A DNA stretch of 53,885 nucleotides. Origin: Saccharothrix coeruleofusca. Its GTDB lineage: Bacteria; Actinomycetota; Actinomycetes; Mycobacteriales; Pseudonocardiaceae. Where the stretch lies: assembly GCF_014648515.1 (NCBI RefSeq), contig NZ_BMRG01000004.1, forward strand, positions 180,961-234,845, given 5' to 3'. Shown here in pieces: positions 18,281-27,035 of this stretch (the stretch's first letter is position 1; the number at the start of each line of letters is the position of its first letter). Under the pieces are notes generated by a model, which saw nothing but the letters and a program-made list of their open reading frames with translations, did no database searches and was not told where the DNA came from. A program made the translations under genes and the position numbers.

Positions 18281-18685
18281 CTACCGCGCCGGGCTGTGCT
18301 GGTAGGTGTCGGCGTAGTACTGGCCGAGCTTGCTGCGGTACTCCTCGCTGTCGAAGGTGTCCGGGTCGTACTCCGGGGAGTCGACCACCTGCTGCCGGGT
18401 GCGGTCCACGTGCACCTCGCGCCGCTGGTGGTCGACCCGGTGCACGGTGCCGACCGGCAGCACCACGCGGCGGTCGTCGGTGTCGACCAGCAGGCAGTCG
18501 GCGGGCACGCGCGCGTTGATCTCGGACACGGCGCCGATGGGACCGTCCTGGGCGTGCACCCGGTAGCCGATCAGACCGATGTCGGGGCGCTCGTGGCCGG
18601 GGTCGTCGGGCAGGTCGTGCTCGGGCTGGGTGATCAGTTGCACCGCGTCGCGCCACAGCCACGGGGCGAACGGGAACGCTTGCAT
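18281..18685 (-). CDS. PRC-barrel domain protein
   Basis: A 134-residue soluble protein. The PRC-barrel-like beta fold is suggested by IGLIGYRVHAQDGPIGAVSEINARVPADCLLVDT and VVLPVGTVHRVDHQRREVHVD (about residues 36-95). An acidic C-terminal tail (SPEYDPDTFDSEEYRSKLGQYYAD) follows. PRC-barrels occur in RimM and photosynthetic reaction centres and, as stand-alone proteins, in stress-related actinomycete genes; the role here is not known. It lies on the same strand as the downstream-oriented SDR but 69 bp away. Confidence 0.75.
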   Translation of the reverse strand: MQAFPFAPWLWRDAVQLITQPEHDLPDDPGHERPDIGLIGYRVHAQDGPIGAVSEINARVPADCLLVDTDDRRVVLPVGTVHRVDHQRREVHVDRTRQQVVDSPEYDPDTFDSEEYRSKLGQYYADTYQHSPAR

Positions 18686-18754
18686 CCTTGCCTCCGGTTC
18701 TCGGTGGACGCCGTCACCCCATCGGGTTACCCACGTGATGTGCCATCGATGCCA

Positions 18755-19741
18755 TCAGCTCGCTTGCCGGTGCCGCTTGGCCACCGCGGCGGTCAGCAGT
18801 TCACCGGGTCGGGGCAGCCTGCCGAACAGCCGGGTGAACGTGCTGTGCCGCAGCACCGGACCGGGGTGGCTGCCGTGCACCTGGCCCGGCTCGTCCAGCG
18901 GCGCGTCCAGGTTGTCCACGCCGTTGTCCGGGCGGTCGTTGCGCAGCACGTTCGCGCCCAGGCGGCGGATGGACATCACCGCGTCGGTCAGCGCGGGGGC
19001 CAGCCGCTGGCCGAGGAAGAACGCCACCGCCGCGCCACCGACCGGGATCTCCCGGCTCGGGTGCTCGGCGGCGTGCACGATGCTCTCGGCCACCACCTCG
19101 GGCGCGTAGACCGGCGGTGGCGGCTTGGGCAGCGCGCCGAGCTTGCTGCGCGAGTGCTCGAAGAACGGCGTGTCGATGGACGCGGGCAGGATGGTCGACA
19201 CCGCGATCGGGGCGCCCTCCTGCGCCAGTTCCATGCGCAGGCAGTCGTAGAAGCCGCGCAGCGCGAACTTGCTGGCGGTGTAGGGCGCGTGCAGCGGCAC
19301 CGAGCGGATGCCCTCGACCGAGGCGACCCCGATGATCACGCCGCCCCCGGCGCGGCGCAGCGCGGGCAGCGCCGCCCGCACGCCGTGCACGTGACCGAGG
19401 AAGTTCACCCGCATGACCCGGTCGAACTCCTCGTCGGTGATGTCCTCGACCTTGCCCCACACGCCCACCGCGGCGTTGTTGACCCAGGTGTCGATGCGCC
19501 CGAACCGCTCCTCCGCGGCGGCGGCCAGCGCCCGCACCGCGACCGGGTCGGCCACGTCGGTCGGCACGGCCAGCGCGCGCTCCGGCCCGATCTCCCGCAC
19601 CAGCGTGTCCAGCGCCTGCACGCCCCGCGCCGCGCACACCACGCGAGCGCCCTGTTCGGCGAAGGCCAGCGCGGTGGCCCGGCCGATGCCGGTGGACGCA
19701 CCCGCTATGACGACGACCTGCTCGGACACCGGTTTCGGCAT
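18755..19741 (-). CDS. short-chain dehydrogenase/reductase with C-terminal extension
   Basis: A 328-residue SDR. The cofactor motif is VVVIAGASTGIGRATAL (TGxxxGIG equivalent, about residues 9-25), NNAAVGVWG is the strand-4 NNAG variant, Ser is in IGVASVEG, and YTASKFALRGF holds the catalytic Tyr and Lys (about residues 158-162). The roughly 80 residues after the core, including a hydrophobic AAVAFFLGQRLAPALTDAVMSI, form the extension seen in a common actinomycete SDR group. ATG 19741 with AAGGGG upstream was chosen; the longer upstream frame is low-complexity and has no SDR similarity. Substrate unknown. Confidence 0.88.
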   Translation of the reverse strand: MPKPVSEQVVVIAGASTGIGRATALAFAEQGARVVCAARGVQALDTLVREIGPERALAVPTDVADPVAVRALAAAAEERFGRIDTWVNNAAVGVWGKVEDITDEEFDRVMRVNFLGHVHGVRAALPALRRAGGGVIIGVASVEGIRSVPLHAPYTASKFALRGFYDCLRMELAQEGAPIAVSTILPASIDTPFFEHSRSKLGALPKPPPPVYAPEVVAESIVHAAEHPSREIPVGGAAVAFFLGQRLAPALTDAVMSIRRLGANVLRNDRPDNGVDNLDAPLDEPGQVHGSHPGPVLRHSTFTRLFGRLPRPGELLTAAVAKRHRQAS

Positions 19742-19830
19742 CGCACACCCCTTGGGTTCGAGTTCCGCGGAACCGGTGGGTACCCGTGGCGCGCGGGTGT
19801 AGGCGCGCGGTTCACGGGTAGCCCCGGCCG

Positions 19831-19992
19831 GTGACCGAGAACGACGCGCCGCCACCGGACGACCCGACCGCCGAACCGGACCCCGAGGAGTTCGCCGAGG
19901 AGGCGGGCGTGGACCCGACTCCGCAGCAGGTGGACGAGTACCTGGAACTGGCCGAGGAGCAGCCGCCCTGGTCCAACCCCAGCGACACCTGA
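19831..19992 (+). CDS. small acidic conserved protein
   Basis: A 53-residue very acidic protein starting at GTG 19831: MTENDAPPPDDPTAEPDPEE at the N-terminus, then VDPTPQQVDEYLELAEE. There is no cysteine and no membrane helix. Short proteins with the V-D-P-T-P-x-x-V-D-x-Y-L core are common in actinomycetes and have no known function. A stem-loop directly follows the stop, which supports a discrete gene. Divergent from the SDR. Confidence 0.6.
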   Translation: MTENDAPPPDDPTAEPDPEEFAEEAGVDPTPQQVDEYLELAEEQPPWSNPSDT

Positions 19993-19999
19993 CCCGGTA

Positions 20000-20021
20000 G
20001 CCCGCGCGCTGTCGCGCGGGC
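20000..20021 (+). terminator. stem-loop after the small acidic gene
   Basis: GCCCGCGCG at 20000-20008 pairs perfectly with CGCGCGGGC at 20013-20021 around a CTGT loop, eight bases after the stop at 19992. Confidence 0.65.
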
Positions 20022-20034
20022 CGTCTCGCCGGGC

Positions 20035-20623
20035 GTGACCGGAGCCGCACAGCGCGCCCTCGGGGCGCTCGCCGCCTGTCTGCTGCTCGCCGCGGCCGCA
20101 CCCGTTGTCCCCGCCACCGCGCTCCCGCTGCGGTGGCGGTCCTTCCCGGACGTCCCCGAGGCCGACTGCGCCACCCTCACCGTCCCGGTGGACCGGGCGC
20201 GGCCAAGGGGACCGAGGGTGGACCTGGCCGTCGCCCGGCGCGAGGCGACCGACCCCGCGCGCCGCATCGGCGTGCTGGTGGTCGTCGGCTTCGACCCGCG
20301 CGGAGTGGGCGACAGCAGCCCGATCTACTGCGACACCGAGGCCGTCGGGCTGCCGCACCCCCCGGCCGACCGGACGCGCGGGAGGAGTTCGACCTGCTCG
20401 CCGCCTACAACCGCGGTCTGGCCGAGGACTGCCGCGCGCACCGGACCGGTGTTCGGCCGGGTCGACGCGCAGAGCGCCGTGCGCGACATGGACGACCTCC
20501 CGAGGCGCTCGGCGAGGAGAAGATCAGCTACTACGGCATGTCCCACGGCACGCTCTACCGCCAGGAGTACGCCGACCGGCTCGGCGAGCTTCTCTGCACC
20601 AAGCAAGAGGACACGCCGGGCTG
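20035..20623 (+). pseudogene. decayed secreted alpha/beta-hydrolase (tripeptidyl aminopeptidase-like)
   Basis: The N-terminus is a good signal peptide (LGALAACLLLAAAAPVVPAT) followed by the mature start typical of SlpD/SlpE-type exopeptidases (CATLTVPVDRARP). Then RIGVLVV joins directly to VGFDPRGVGDSSP: the conserved oxyanion GGPGGSG stretch between them is missing, an apparent in-frame deletion of roughly 40 codons. After about base 20380 the homologous sequence moves to another frame (EEFDLLAAYNRGLAEDCRAH), shifts back for GPVFGRVDAQSAVRDMDD, and shifts again for ALGEEKISYYGMSHGTLY, which carries the nucleophile elbow. Everything after about residue 200 of the family is absent. It cannot make a working enzyme. 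Confidence 0.8.
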
Positions 20624-20990
20624 ATCGGTTCGGGTGCTTGAGGAGTTGGCCGTCTCGCCGTCACACCTCGCGGTGTGGCGGTGCCGCCAGACGATCGCAC
20701 AACGTCCTTGATGCCGATGAGCGGCAGGTGTGGCCGGAGGGCGCTCCGCCTCTGCGTCGGTAGCCACGCAACCGCTGAATACCCGGCGGCGCGGTTCCGG
20801 AAGACGCGGCTCCGTGGCGTCAGCATGATCGTCACACCATGCACGTCTCGCGGTCGAGCGCACCTCCGTGGCCCAACCGCCTGTCACCGTGCTCCCCGCC
20901 GGATGTCAAGAACCGGTCGACCGCTCCGACCTGTCCGTGACAACCGGCCCGGCCGGTGGGCGGACCACCGGTGAACTTGGAAGGACCGCC
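20624..20990. other. non-coding stretch between the pseudogene and the DHA2 exporter
   Basis: I see no convincing gene. Reading frames have poor third-position bias and no recognisable motif. It probably contains eroded sequence from the same deletion event plus the promoter of the exporter. The exporter's ribosome-binding site GGAAGGA is at 20979-20985. Confidence 0.4.
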
Positions 20991-22586
20991 ATGAACGACA
21001 TGGCCCCGACGAGGGCGGGGCGGCGGGAATGGATCGCGCTCGCCGTGCTCGCTCTGCCGACGCTGCTGGTCTCCATCGACGTGTACGTCCTGCTCCTCGC
21101 GCTTCCCGACCTGACAGCGGACCTGGGCGCGAGCAGCATCGAGCAACTGTGGATCACCGACATGTACGGGTTCCTGCTCGCCGGGTTCGTGATCACGATG
21201 GGCACCCTCGGCGACCGGATCGGCCGGAGGAAGTTGCTGCTGATCGGGGCTGCGGTGTTCGGCGTCGCCTCCGTCGCCGCCGCGTACTCGACCAGCCCGG
21301 CGATGCTGATCGTGGCCCGTGCCGTGCTGGGTGTGGCCGGTGCGATCCTGGCGCCGTCGACGATCTCGCTGATCCGCACGCTGTTCCGGGACCCCAAGCA
21401 GATGGGGCTGGCGATCGGGCTCTGGGGGATGTGCTTCTCGGTCGGCGCGGTGATCGGCCCGGTGGTGGGTGGTGCGATGCTGTCGGGGTTCTGGTGGGGT
21501 TCGGTTTTCCTGCTCGGCGTGCCGGCGATGGTGCTGCTGCTCGCGGTGGGTCCGGTCCTGCTGCCCGAGTACCGCGACCCGAACCACGGGCCGCTGGATT
21601 TGACCAGCGTGGCGCTGTCCCTGGCCGCCGTGGTGCCTGCCATCTACGGCCTCAAGGAGTCGGCCAAGAACGGCTGGCAGGCGCTGCCGGTCGCCGGCAT
21701 CGCGATCGGGTTCGCCTTCGCCGTCCTCTTCGTCCGCAGGCAGCAGCGGCTGGAGCACCCACTGCTCGACCTACGGCTGTTCGCTGATCGGTCCTTCAGC
21801 ACGGCGCTGGGTGCCATGATGTCCGGCACGCTGCTGATGGGCGCGATCATGCTGTTCATCACCCAGGACCTGCAGTTGGTCGAGGGTCTCTCGCCGTTCG
21901 AGGCCGGCTTGTGGATGATGCCCGCGGTCGCGGTGAACGCGCTGTCGTTGACCGTGTCGCCGATCCTTGCCCGCCGGTTCCGACCGGCGTATCTGATCGG
22001 TGCCGGATTGGTGATCTCGGTGTCCGGTCTGATCGTGCTCACCCAAACCGACACGACCTCCGGTCCCACCACCCTCGCCACCGGATTCGCGCTGATCTTC
22101 CTGGGCTCAGGCCCGCTCGTGACGCTGAGCGTCCACCTGATCATGGCCTGCGCGCCGCCGGAGAAGGCCGGCTCCGCCGCCGCGCTGAACGAGACGAGCG
22201 GCCAGTTCGGCTTCTCGTTCGGGCTCGCCGCGCTCGGCAGCATCGGTGCCGCCGTCTACGACAGCCGGTTCACCCCACCGAGTGACGTTCCCGCGCACGC
22301 CGCCGATGCCGCGCGGGAGAGCCTCGCCGACGCGGTGGTCGCCGCCCGCGACCTGTCCGAGGACCAGGCCGGGGCGCTGCTCGCGCCGGCGCGGGAGGCG
22401 TTCGTCAGCGGGCTGCATCTGGTCGGCGCGATCAGCGCCGCGGTCCTCGCGGTCGTCGCCGTGCTGATCGTTCGCCTGCTGCGCGGCATTCCCCCGACCG
22501 GCGCGTCACCGGCCGGCGAGTCGCCCACACCGGGCACCCCACGCGGCGCGGACAGCGAGGACGGGAGAGGCGTCCCGGCCAACTGA
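20991..22586 (+). CDS. MFS drug exporter, DHA2 (SmvA/QacA-type, 14 helices)
   Basis: A 531-residue membrane protein. Helix 1 is WIALAVLALPTLLVSIDVYVL with the motif D1 Asp; motif A is GTLGDRIGRRKLLLIG; motif C is GPVVGGAML within ASPSTISL-like helix 5 (AILAPSTISLIR, GAVIGPVVGGAML). The loop IEQLWITDMYGFLLAGFVIT is characteristic of SmvA-like exporters, which pump quaternary cations such as methyl viologen by proton antiport. ATG 20991 with GGAAGGA was chosen over upstream in-frame starts. It is convergent with the sigma-factor operon. No TetR gene is adjacent, so its regulation is not shown. Confidence 0.92.
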   Translation: MNDMAPTRAGRREWIALAVLALPTLLVSIDVYVLLLALPDLTADLGASSIEQLWITDMYGFLLAGFVITMGTLGDRIGRRKLLLIGAAVFGVASVAAAYSTSPAMLIVARAVLGVAGAILAPSTISLIRTLFRDPKQMGLAIGLWGMCFSVGAVIGPVVGGAMLSGFWWGSVFLLGVPAMVLLLAVGPVLLPEYRDPNHGPLDLTSVALSLAAVVPAIYGLKESAKNGWQALPVAGIAIGFAFAVLFVRRQQRLEHPLLDLRLFADRSFSTALGAMMSGTLLMGAIMLFITQDLQLVEGLSPFEAGLWMMPAVAVNALSLTVSPILARRFRPAYLIGAGLVISVSGLIVLTQTDTTSGPTTLATGFALIFLGSGPLVTLSVHLIMACAPPEKAGSAAALNETSGQFGFSFGLAALGSIGAAVYDSRFTPPSDVPAHAADAARESLADAVVAARDLSEDQAGALLAPAREAFVSGLHLVGAISAAVLAVVAVLIVRLLRGIPPTGASPAGESPTPGTPRGADSEDGRGVPAN

Positions 22587-22612
22587 TCGGGATCTGCACG
22601 ACGGCACACCCA

Positions 22613-23869
22613 TCAGGAGGTCGGGTCCGTCTCTGTGAGCCGGTCGGCCCTGGTGCGGAGGTAGCGCTGCTCGGGCAGGCTGGTGGTGAGACGGGACGCG
22701 AGCAGGTAGTCCTCCCGCGCGGCCGCCGTGTCTCCGGCGAGTTCCAGCAGATGAGCCCGTGTGGCCGTGAGCCGGTGGTGACGAGCCATCCGATCGTCGG
22801 CCGCCAGCGCCGACAACATGGCCAGGCCGGCGTCCGGACCGTCGGTCATGGCCACCGCGATCGCGTGGTTGAGCGTGGCCATGGGACTCGGCGCGATCCG
22901 GCACAGCACCTGGTAGAGGAACCTGATCTGCGGCCAGTCGGTGTCCGCGGCACGGGGCGCCTGCACGTGGAGGGACGCGATCGCCGCCTGCAACTGGTAC
23001 GGGCCGAGCGGCGATCGCAGCATCGCATCGGTGACCAGCCGAGCGCCTTCCTGGACCATGTCGCTGTCCCAGCGGGTCCTGTCCTGCTCGGCCAGCGGGA
23101 TCAGACCGCCCTCGGCGTCGGTGCGGGCCGCGCGGCGGGCATCGGTCAGCAACATCAGCGCGAGCAGGCCTGCGACCTCGCCGTCGTCGGGCAGCGAACG
23201 GTGGATGGCGCGGGTGAGCCTGACGGCCTCGGTGGCCAGGTCCGGTCGTTGCAGGTCAGGGCCGGAGCTCGCGGTGTAGCCCTCGTTGAAGATCAAGTAC
23301 AGCACGTGCAGGACGGCGCCCAGCCGCTCCACGTACGCCGGCCCCTCGGGCGTGCTCAACGCCGTGCCGGCGGCCCGGATCCGTTGCTTGGCACGGCTGA
23401 TCCGCGGACCCATGGTGGCCTCGGGCACCAGGAAGGCGCCGGCGACCTCGGCCGTGGTCAGACCACCGACGGCGCGCAGCGTGAGGGCGACCTGCGAGGC
23501 CGGGGTCAGCGCGGGGTGGCAGCACATGAACAGCAGCGTCAGGGTGTCGTCGTGGTCGCGCGGAACCCGCTCGTCGGGGCCGGGGGCGACGAGCGCGTCC
23601 GGGAGTTCCCGGCTCGCGCTGGATGTTTCCCGGTCGCGGCGGGCCCGTTCGCTGCGGATCTGGTCGATGACCCTGCGGGACGCGACCGTGACCAACCAGG
23701 CGCGTGCGTTGTCCGGCACGCCGTCGACCGGCCACTGGATCGTCGCCGCCAGCATGGCTTCCTGGAGCGCGTCCTCGCAGGAGTCGAAGTCGTGGTACCT
23801 GCGCAGGAGTGCGCCGAGGACCTGCGGTGCCAGCCCCCGCAACAGGCGACCGAGGTCCTCGGCGCTCAT
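22613..23869 (-). CDS. ECF sigma factor with long C-terminal domain (ECF42-type)
   Basis: A 418-residue RNA polymerase sigma factor. Region 2 is at residues about 10-75 (LLRRYHDFDSCEDALQEAML, WLVTVASRRVIDQIRSE), region 4 at about 115-170 (LTPASQVALTLRAVGGLTTAEVAGAFLV, ATMGPRISRAKQRIR). The rest, about 240 residues, is the DUF6596/TPR-like extension (HVLYLIFNEGYTASSG, LTRAIHRSLPDDGEVAGLLALMLL, YQLQAAIASLHV) that defines the ECF42 group. In that group there is no anti-sigma factor; the genes instead sit beside DGPF/YCII proteins, as here. One base separates it from the upstream YCII gene, so it is the last gene of a three-gene operon. The inducing signal is unknown. Confidence 0.93.
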   Translation of the reverse strand: MSAEDLGRLLRGLAPQVLGALLRRYHDFDSCEDALQEAMLAATIQWPVDGVPDNARAWLVTVASRRVIDQIRSERARRDRETSSASRELPDALVAPGPDERVPRDHDDTLTLLFMCCHPALTPASQVALTLRAVGGLTTAEVAGAFLVPEATMGPRISRAKQRIRAAGTALSTPEGPAYVERLGAVLHVLYLIFNEGYTASSGPDLQRPDLATEAVRLTRAIHRSLPDDGEVAGLLALMLLTDARRAARTDAEGGLIPLAEQDRTRWDSDMVQEGARLVTDAMLRSPLGPYQLQAAIASLHVQAPRAADTDWPQIRFLYQVLCRIAPSPMATLNHAIAVAMTDGPDAGLAMLSALAADDRMARHHRLTATRAHLLELAGDTAAAREDYLLASRLTTSLPEQRYLRTRADRLTETDPTS

Positions 23870-23870
23870 C

Positions 23871-24230
23871 TCACATCTCCATCCCGGCGGCCAGCATCAC
23901 CGGCCGCACCTCGACCGCGTCGTAGTGCGCGGCCAGGACCGTCGCCGCCAATCCCACAGCGCGATCGCGGTCCTCGCAATCGACCAGGTAACAGGCGGCA
24001 AGTCGAACAGGCGAGTCGAGGTGGGGCCCGTCGGCCACGGTGGTCCGGCCTTCGCGGGCACGTACCAGCACACCGGTCGACGAGTCCGCGAGCACCCCGC
24101 CACCGATCAGTTCACCCGACTCCCGCGCCGCCGCCACGAAGTCCGCGTGATCCACCACGGCATCCCGCTCGGCCTCCGACCGCGCCACCGTGACCGCGGA
24201 CGCGGCATATGCGTTCAACAGGAACTTCAT
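23871..24230 (-). CDS. YCII (DGPF-type) protein 1
   Basis: A 119-residue protein (MKFLLNAYAASAVTVARSEA). The YCII ferredoxin-like fold is visible in the N-terminal MKFLLN strand, FVAAARESGELIGGGVLAD, the ADGPHLDS motif (DGPF variant) and YLVDCEDRDRAVGLAATV. The middle gene of the operon, 14 bp after the second YCII gene and 1 bp before the sigma factor. In ECF42 operons these proteins are thought to take part in signalling to the sigma factor; no enzyme activity is shown. I start it at ATG 24230; the longer open frame upstream overlaps the preceding gene and has no similarity. Confidence 0.9.
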   Translation of the reverse strand: MKFLLNAYAASAVTVARSEAERDAVVDHADFVAAARESGELIGGGVLADSSTGVLVRAREGRTTVADGPHLDSPVRLAACYLVDCEDRDRAVGLAATVLAAHYDAVEVRPVMLAAGMEM

Positions 24231-24244
24231 CCCTGCGGCACCGC

Positions 24245-24625
24245 TCACACGTCCGCCGCCGCTTCTGCCCCCGCCGCGAAAACCACCGGGCGGACCTCGA
24301 CGCCGAGTCCCTCCACCTTGGCGTCCGGGATCATCCCGGCCAGTTCGAGAGCGCGGTCCCGGCTCGCGCATTCGACGAGGTAGTAACCACCGAGAAACTC
24401 CTTGGCCTCCAGGTACGGTCCGTCGCTCACCGTGGGAACACCTCCGCGGACCCGAACTACGGCGCTGTCGTCGGGGCCGGCCAGCGCGGTCGTGCCGAGC
24501 AGCTCACCGGATTCGCGGATCGTCTCGATGAACCCACCGTGGCCCCGCATCACCTCGTTGCGCTCATCCTCGGTGAGGGCCTCCCAGATCTGCGGGTTCA
24601 CGTGCATGATCAACAGGAACTTCAT
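24245..24625 (-). CDS. YCII (DGPF-type) protein 2
   Basis: A 126-residue protein starting at ATG 24625 after GGAGAAG. The fold and motif are clearer than in its neighbour: MKFLLIMHVNPQIWEAL, FIETIRESGELLGTTAL, VSDGPYLEAKEFLGGYYLVEC. The DGPY motif and E-F-L-G-G-Y match the classic DGPF family. First gene of the operon with YCII protein 1 and the ECF42-type sigma factor; the promoter should lie in the 270 bp upstream. The sigma factor probably transcribes this operon. Confidence 0.92.
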   Translation of the reverse strand: MKFLLIMHVNPQIWEALTEDERNEVMRGHGGFIETIRESGELLGTTALAGPDDSAVVRVRGGVPTVSDGPYLEAKEFLGGYYLVECASRDRALELAGMIPDAKVEGLGVEVRPVVFAAGAEAAADV

Positions 24626-24898
24626 GTCTTCTCCTCGACAGCCGGCGCGCCCTGGTGACGTCGCTCGTCCAGTGGTCGTCGCCGAGCAGCCGATCTTGAC
24701 ATCGCCTGGGGGCCATGACGCGGGATCAGCCGCCTCTCCGACCGCACGCGGACAAACCGAGTGGACTTGCCCCGCTTCGACCGCCGAGTCTCGTCGACGT
24801 CCGCGCACGCCGCGTGAACGTACGCTGCTGCTTCTGAGGACGCTTCGCCGGCTTGCCTGCAGCTCACTCCCAGCGAGATTCAGCCGCTCTTCACCGAT

Positions 24899-25937
24899 CT
24901 ACCGCTGGAACAAATGCGGCATCGGCGCGGCCCACTTCCGATCGTGCCCGTCGTAGCGGGGGACCAGCGGGATCGGGTCGTGCGCGGTCTGGCGCAGCAC
25001 GATCGTGGCGATCACATGGAACAGCTCCGCCGGCATGGGGATGACGCGCTCCCGGTCGGTCTTCGAGGGGGCGATCACCAGCAGGGCGATCATCTCGCCG
25101 TTGGGCCGCTCGTACTGGCGGATGCCGGTGTGCGCCAACTCCACGAGTTCCTCGGCCCGGACGCCTGTGGGACGCAGGACCTCGACACAGGCCCATTCCC
25201 AGCGGGAACTGCGGATCGTCGCGATGGCGCTGATCGGCGCGAGCGCCCATCCGCTGGTAGGAGCGACCGCCGTGGCGAACACCCCGTCCAGCGGCGCGGA
25301 GCGCGGCCACCAGCAGCTCCCGCAAGCCCGTGTAGCGCTCCTCGACGTGCGCGACGAGCGTCGACAGCAGCGGCTGGCGCTGGCGAACCCGGTCGGCCAT
25401 CCGCTCCTTGATCCCGCGTCGCCGCCTGCCGAAGCCCCGTACGCACGCACCGGAAGCAGCAGGCCGGTGCCTCCGCCAACCCGAGGGCTGCCGTCCTTGC
25501 GTACGCGCACGGTCTCACGCCACTGGTCGTAGACCTCCGACGCGATGTCGAAGTCCCGCTGGCCGGGCGCGATCTTCTCGATCCCGCTCCGGAACGACCC
25601 CGCGATGGCCCTGGCCAGCCCCTCGCGGGTGACGTAGTCGATGTCGCCCTGGCGATGCACGATGTAGTCGATGATCAGCTGCCGGACATCAGGATCGCGG
25701 ACGCCGTGGAAGTCGACCAGCTCCTCCGGTGAACGCCGCCCCTTGTGGATGTGGGTACGCAGCGTCGGCGGCGTCCCTGGTGGGAAGTGGCCATGCCGCG
25801 CAGGATGTCCCAGGCCATCAGCCCGGCGAAGCGGTTGGAGTCCGTCCGGGCACCGACGACGAGGTTCAACCTGCGGTACTGGTGCCGCTGCGCCGCGCGA
25901 GCGGTCCGCCTCCTCGAAGAACTTGTCCAGCTGCGTG
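24899..25937 (-). pseudogene. tyrosine recombinase (phage/ICE integrase) relic
   Basis: Parts of one integrase lie in several frames. From the 5' side (right): KFFEEADRS near 25915; LMAWDILRGMATSHQG and TLRTHIHKGRRSPEEL around 25730-25820; QLIIDYIVHRQGDIDYVTREGLARAI around 25610-25690; FDIASEVYDQWRETVRV; ADRVRQRQPLLSTLVAHVEE in another frame around 25350-25400; and WEWACVEVLRPTGVRAEELVEL, IAPSKTDRERVIPMPAELFHVI in the 3' part. The catalytic Arg (TGVRAEE) survives, but the reading stops at 24899 after PMPHLFQR, before the His-x-x-Arg box and the Tyr nucleophile. At least two frameshifts and both ends are lost. It marks an old integrative-element insertion. Confidence 0.85.
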
Positions 25938-25939
25938 GA

Positions 25940-26245
25940 TCAGCGGTTGCACAGGCGGTCGTACCAGGCACCCCGCGTCGACCAGGCGGGACCGAGCTTG
26001 GTGGTGCCGGGGTTGACGCACCGCTCGCTGTCGAGCCCGGCGACGACATCGATCTTGATCCAGATCTTGCTGCCGTCCGACGTGCAGTGGTTGTACCAGG
26101 CCGAGCCCTCGGATTCCGAGTAGCCGCACGGCTTGTCAGCGGCCATCGCGGCGTTCGCGATCGAACCGGTCCCCACGAACATGAACGCGACCGCTGCCGT
26201 GGCAGCTGCCAGGCGGACGACACCTGCGCGAGTGTTCCGAATCAT
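25940..26245 (-). CDS. small secreted protein, DUF6355-like
   Basis: A 101-residue protein. ATG 26245 follows GGGGGAGAAG. A signal peptide covers about residues 1-33 (VVRLAAATAAVAFMFVGTGS, then NAAMA). The mature part has four Cys (C40, C54, C76, C99) and the pattern CGYSESEGSAWYNHCTSDGS and GAWYDRLCNR. This resembles the DUF6355 group of small secreted actinomycete proteins sometimes annotated as linked to natural-product genes; the function is unknown. Its end touches the integrase relic (2 bp), and the tail after GAWYDR may have been altered at that junction. Confidence 0.7.
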   Translation of the reverse strand: MIRNTRAGVVRLAAATAAVAFMFVGTGSIANAAMAADKPCGYSESEGSAWYNHCTSDGSKIWIKIDVVAGLDSERCVNPGTTKLGPAWSTRGAWYDRLCNR

Positions 26246-26390
26246 CGACTTCTCCCCCCAAGAGGCATTACCTCAACACCACACCACTTCATGCGGGTCG
26301 GGCACCACCATCTCCACCCGGTCAGGTGACGGCGCGCGGACACCCGCCTCCGACGAGCAGATCCTGGTTGCGCCACACCGGAAGCACGAC

Positions 26391-27035
26391 CTAAGAGGAC
26401 ATCAGTCCGACGCGCCACGCCCAGGAGGCGATCTCCACGCGGTTGCGCGCGCCGAGCTTGCCCTGCGCCGACGCCAGGTGGGTCTTCACCGTCGACAGCG
26501 ACAGGAACAGCGCGGCCGCGATCTCCTGGTTGGTCAGCCCCCGCGCGACCTCCCGCACCACGTCCCGCTCGCGCGGCGTCAGCAGCTCCGCCCCCGGTTC
26601 GTCCAGCGGCCGGGCGAAGTGGCGCAGCATCCGCACGGTGACCTGCGGCGAGATCAGCGCGTTGCCCGCAGCCGCGGCGCGCACGGCTTCCACCAGCAGC
26701 GCCGGGCCCGCGTCCTTGAGCAGGAAGCCGCTGGCCCCGTGCCCCAGCGCCGCGTGCACGTACTCGTCGAGGTCGAAGGTGGTCACCACGACCACCTTCA
26801 GCGGGTCGGCCACGCCGGGACCCGCCAGCAGGCGGGTGACCTCCAGGCCGTCCAGCTCGGGCATTCGGACGTCCAGCAGGCACACGTCGGGCCGCAGCTC
26901 GCGGGCCCTGGCCACGGCCGCAGCCCCGTCGGCCACGTCCGCGACCACCTCGATGTCGGGCTGGTTGTCCAGGATCATCCGGAAGCCGACCCGGACCATC
27001 TCCTGGTCGTCGGCGACCAGCACCCTGATCGTCAC
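26391..27035 (-). CDS. NarL/LuxR-type response regulator
   Basis: A 214-residue two-component response regulator. The receiver domain (residues 1-120) has the acidic pair D9-D10 (VLVADDQEM), phospho-acceptor D55 in VCLLDVRMPELDG, the Thr switch VVVVTTFDLDE and the Lys in GASGFLLKDA. The C-terminal LuxR HTH is LTPRERDVVREVARGLTNQEIAAALFLSLSTVKTHL (about residues 148-185). It starts at GTG 27035, overlapping the kinase stop (GTGA), so it is translationally coupled to it. Target genes are not visible. Confidence 0.95.
   Translation of the reverse strand: MTIRVLVADDQEMVRVGFRMILDNQPDIEVVADVADGAAAVARARELRPDVCLLDVRMPELDGLEVTRLLAGPGVADPLKVVVVTTFDLDEYVHAALGHGASGFLLKDAGPALLVEAVRAAAAGNALISPQVTVRMLRHFARPLDEPGAELLTPRERDVVREVARGLTNQEIAAALFLSLSTVKTHLASAQGKLGARNRVEIASWAWRVGLMSS

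Noticed and set aside
19755-19766. GGTTCGAGTTCC, similar to a tRNA T-arm
   Set aside because: No acceptor, D or anticodon arms can be folded around it; it is the leader of the SDR gene.
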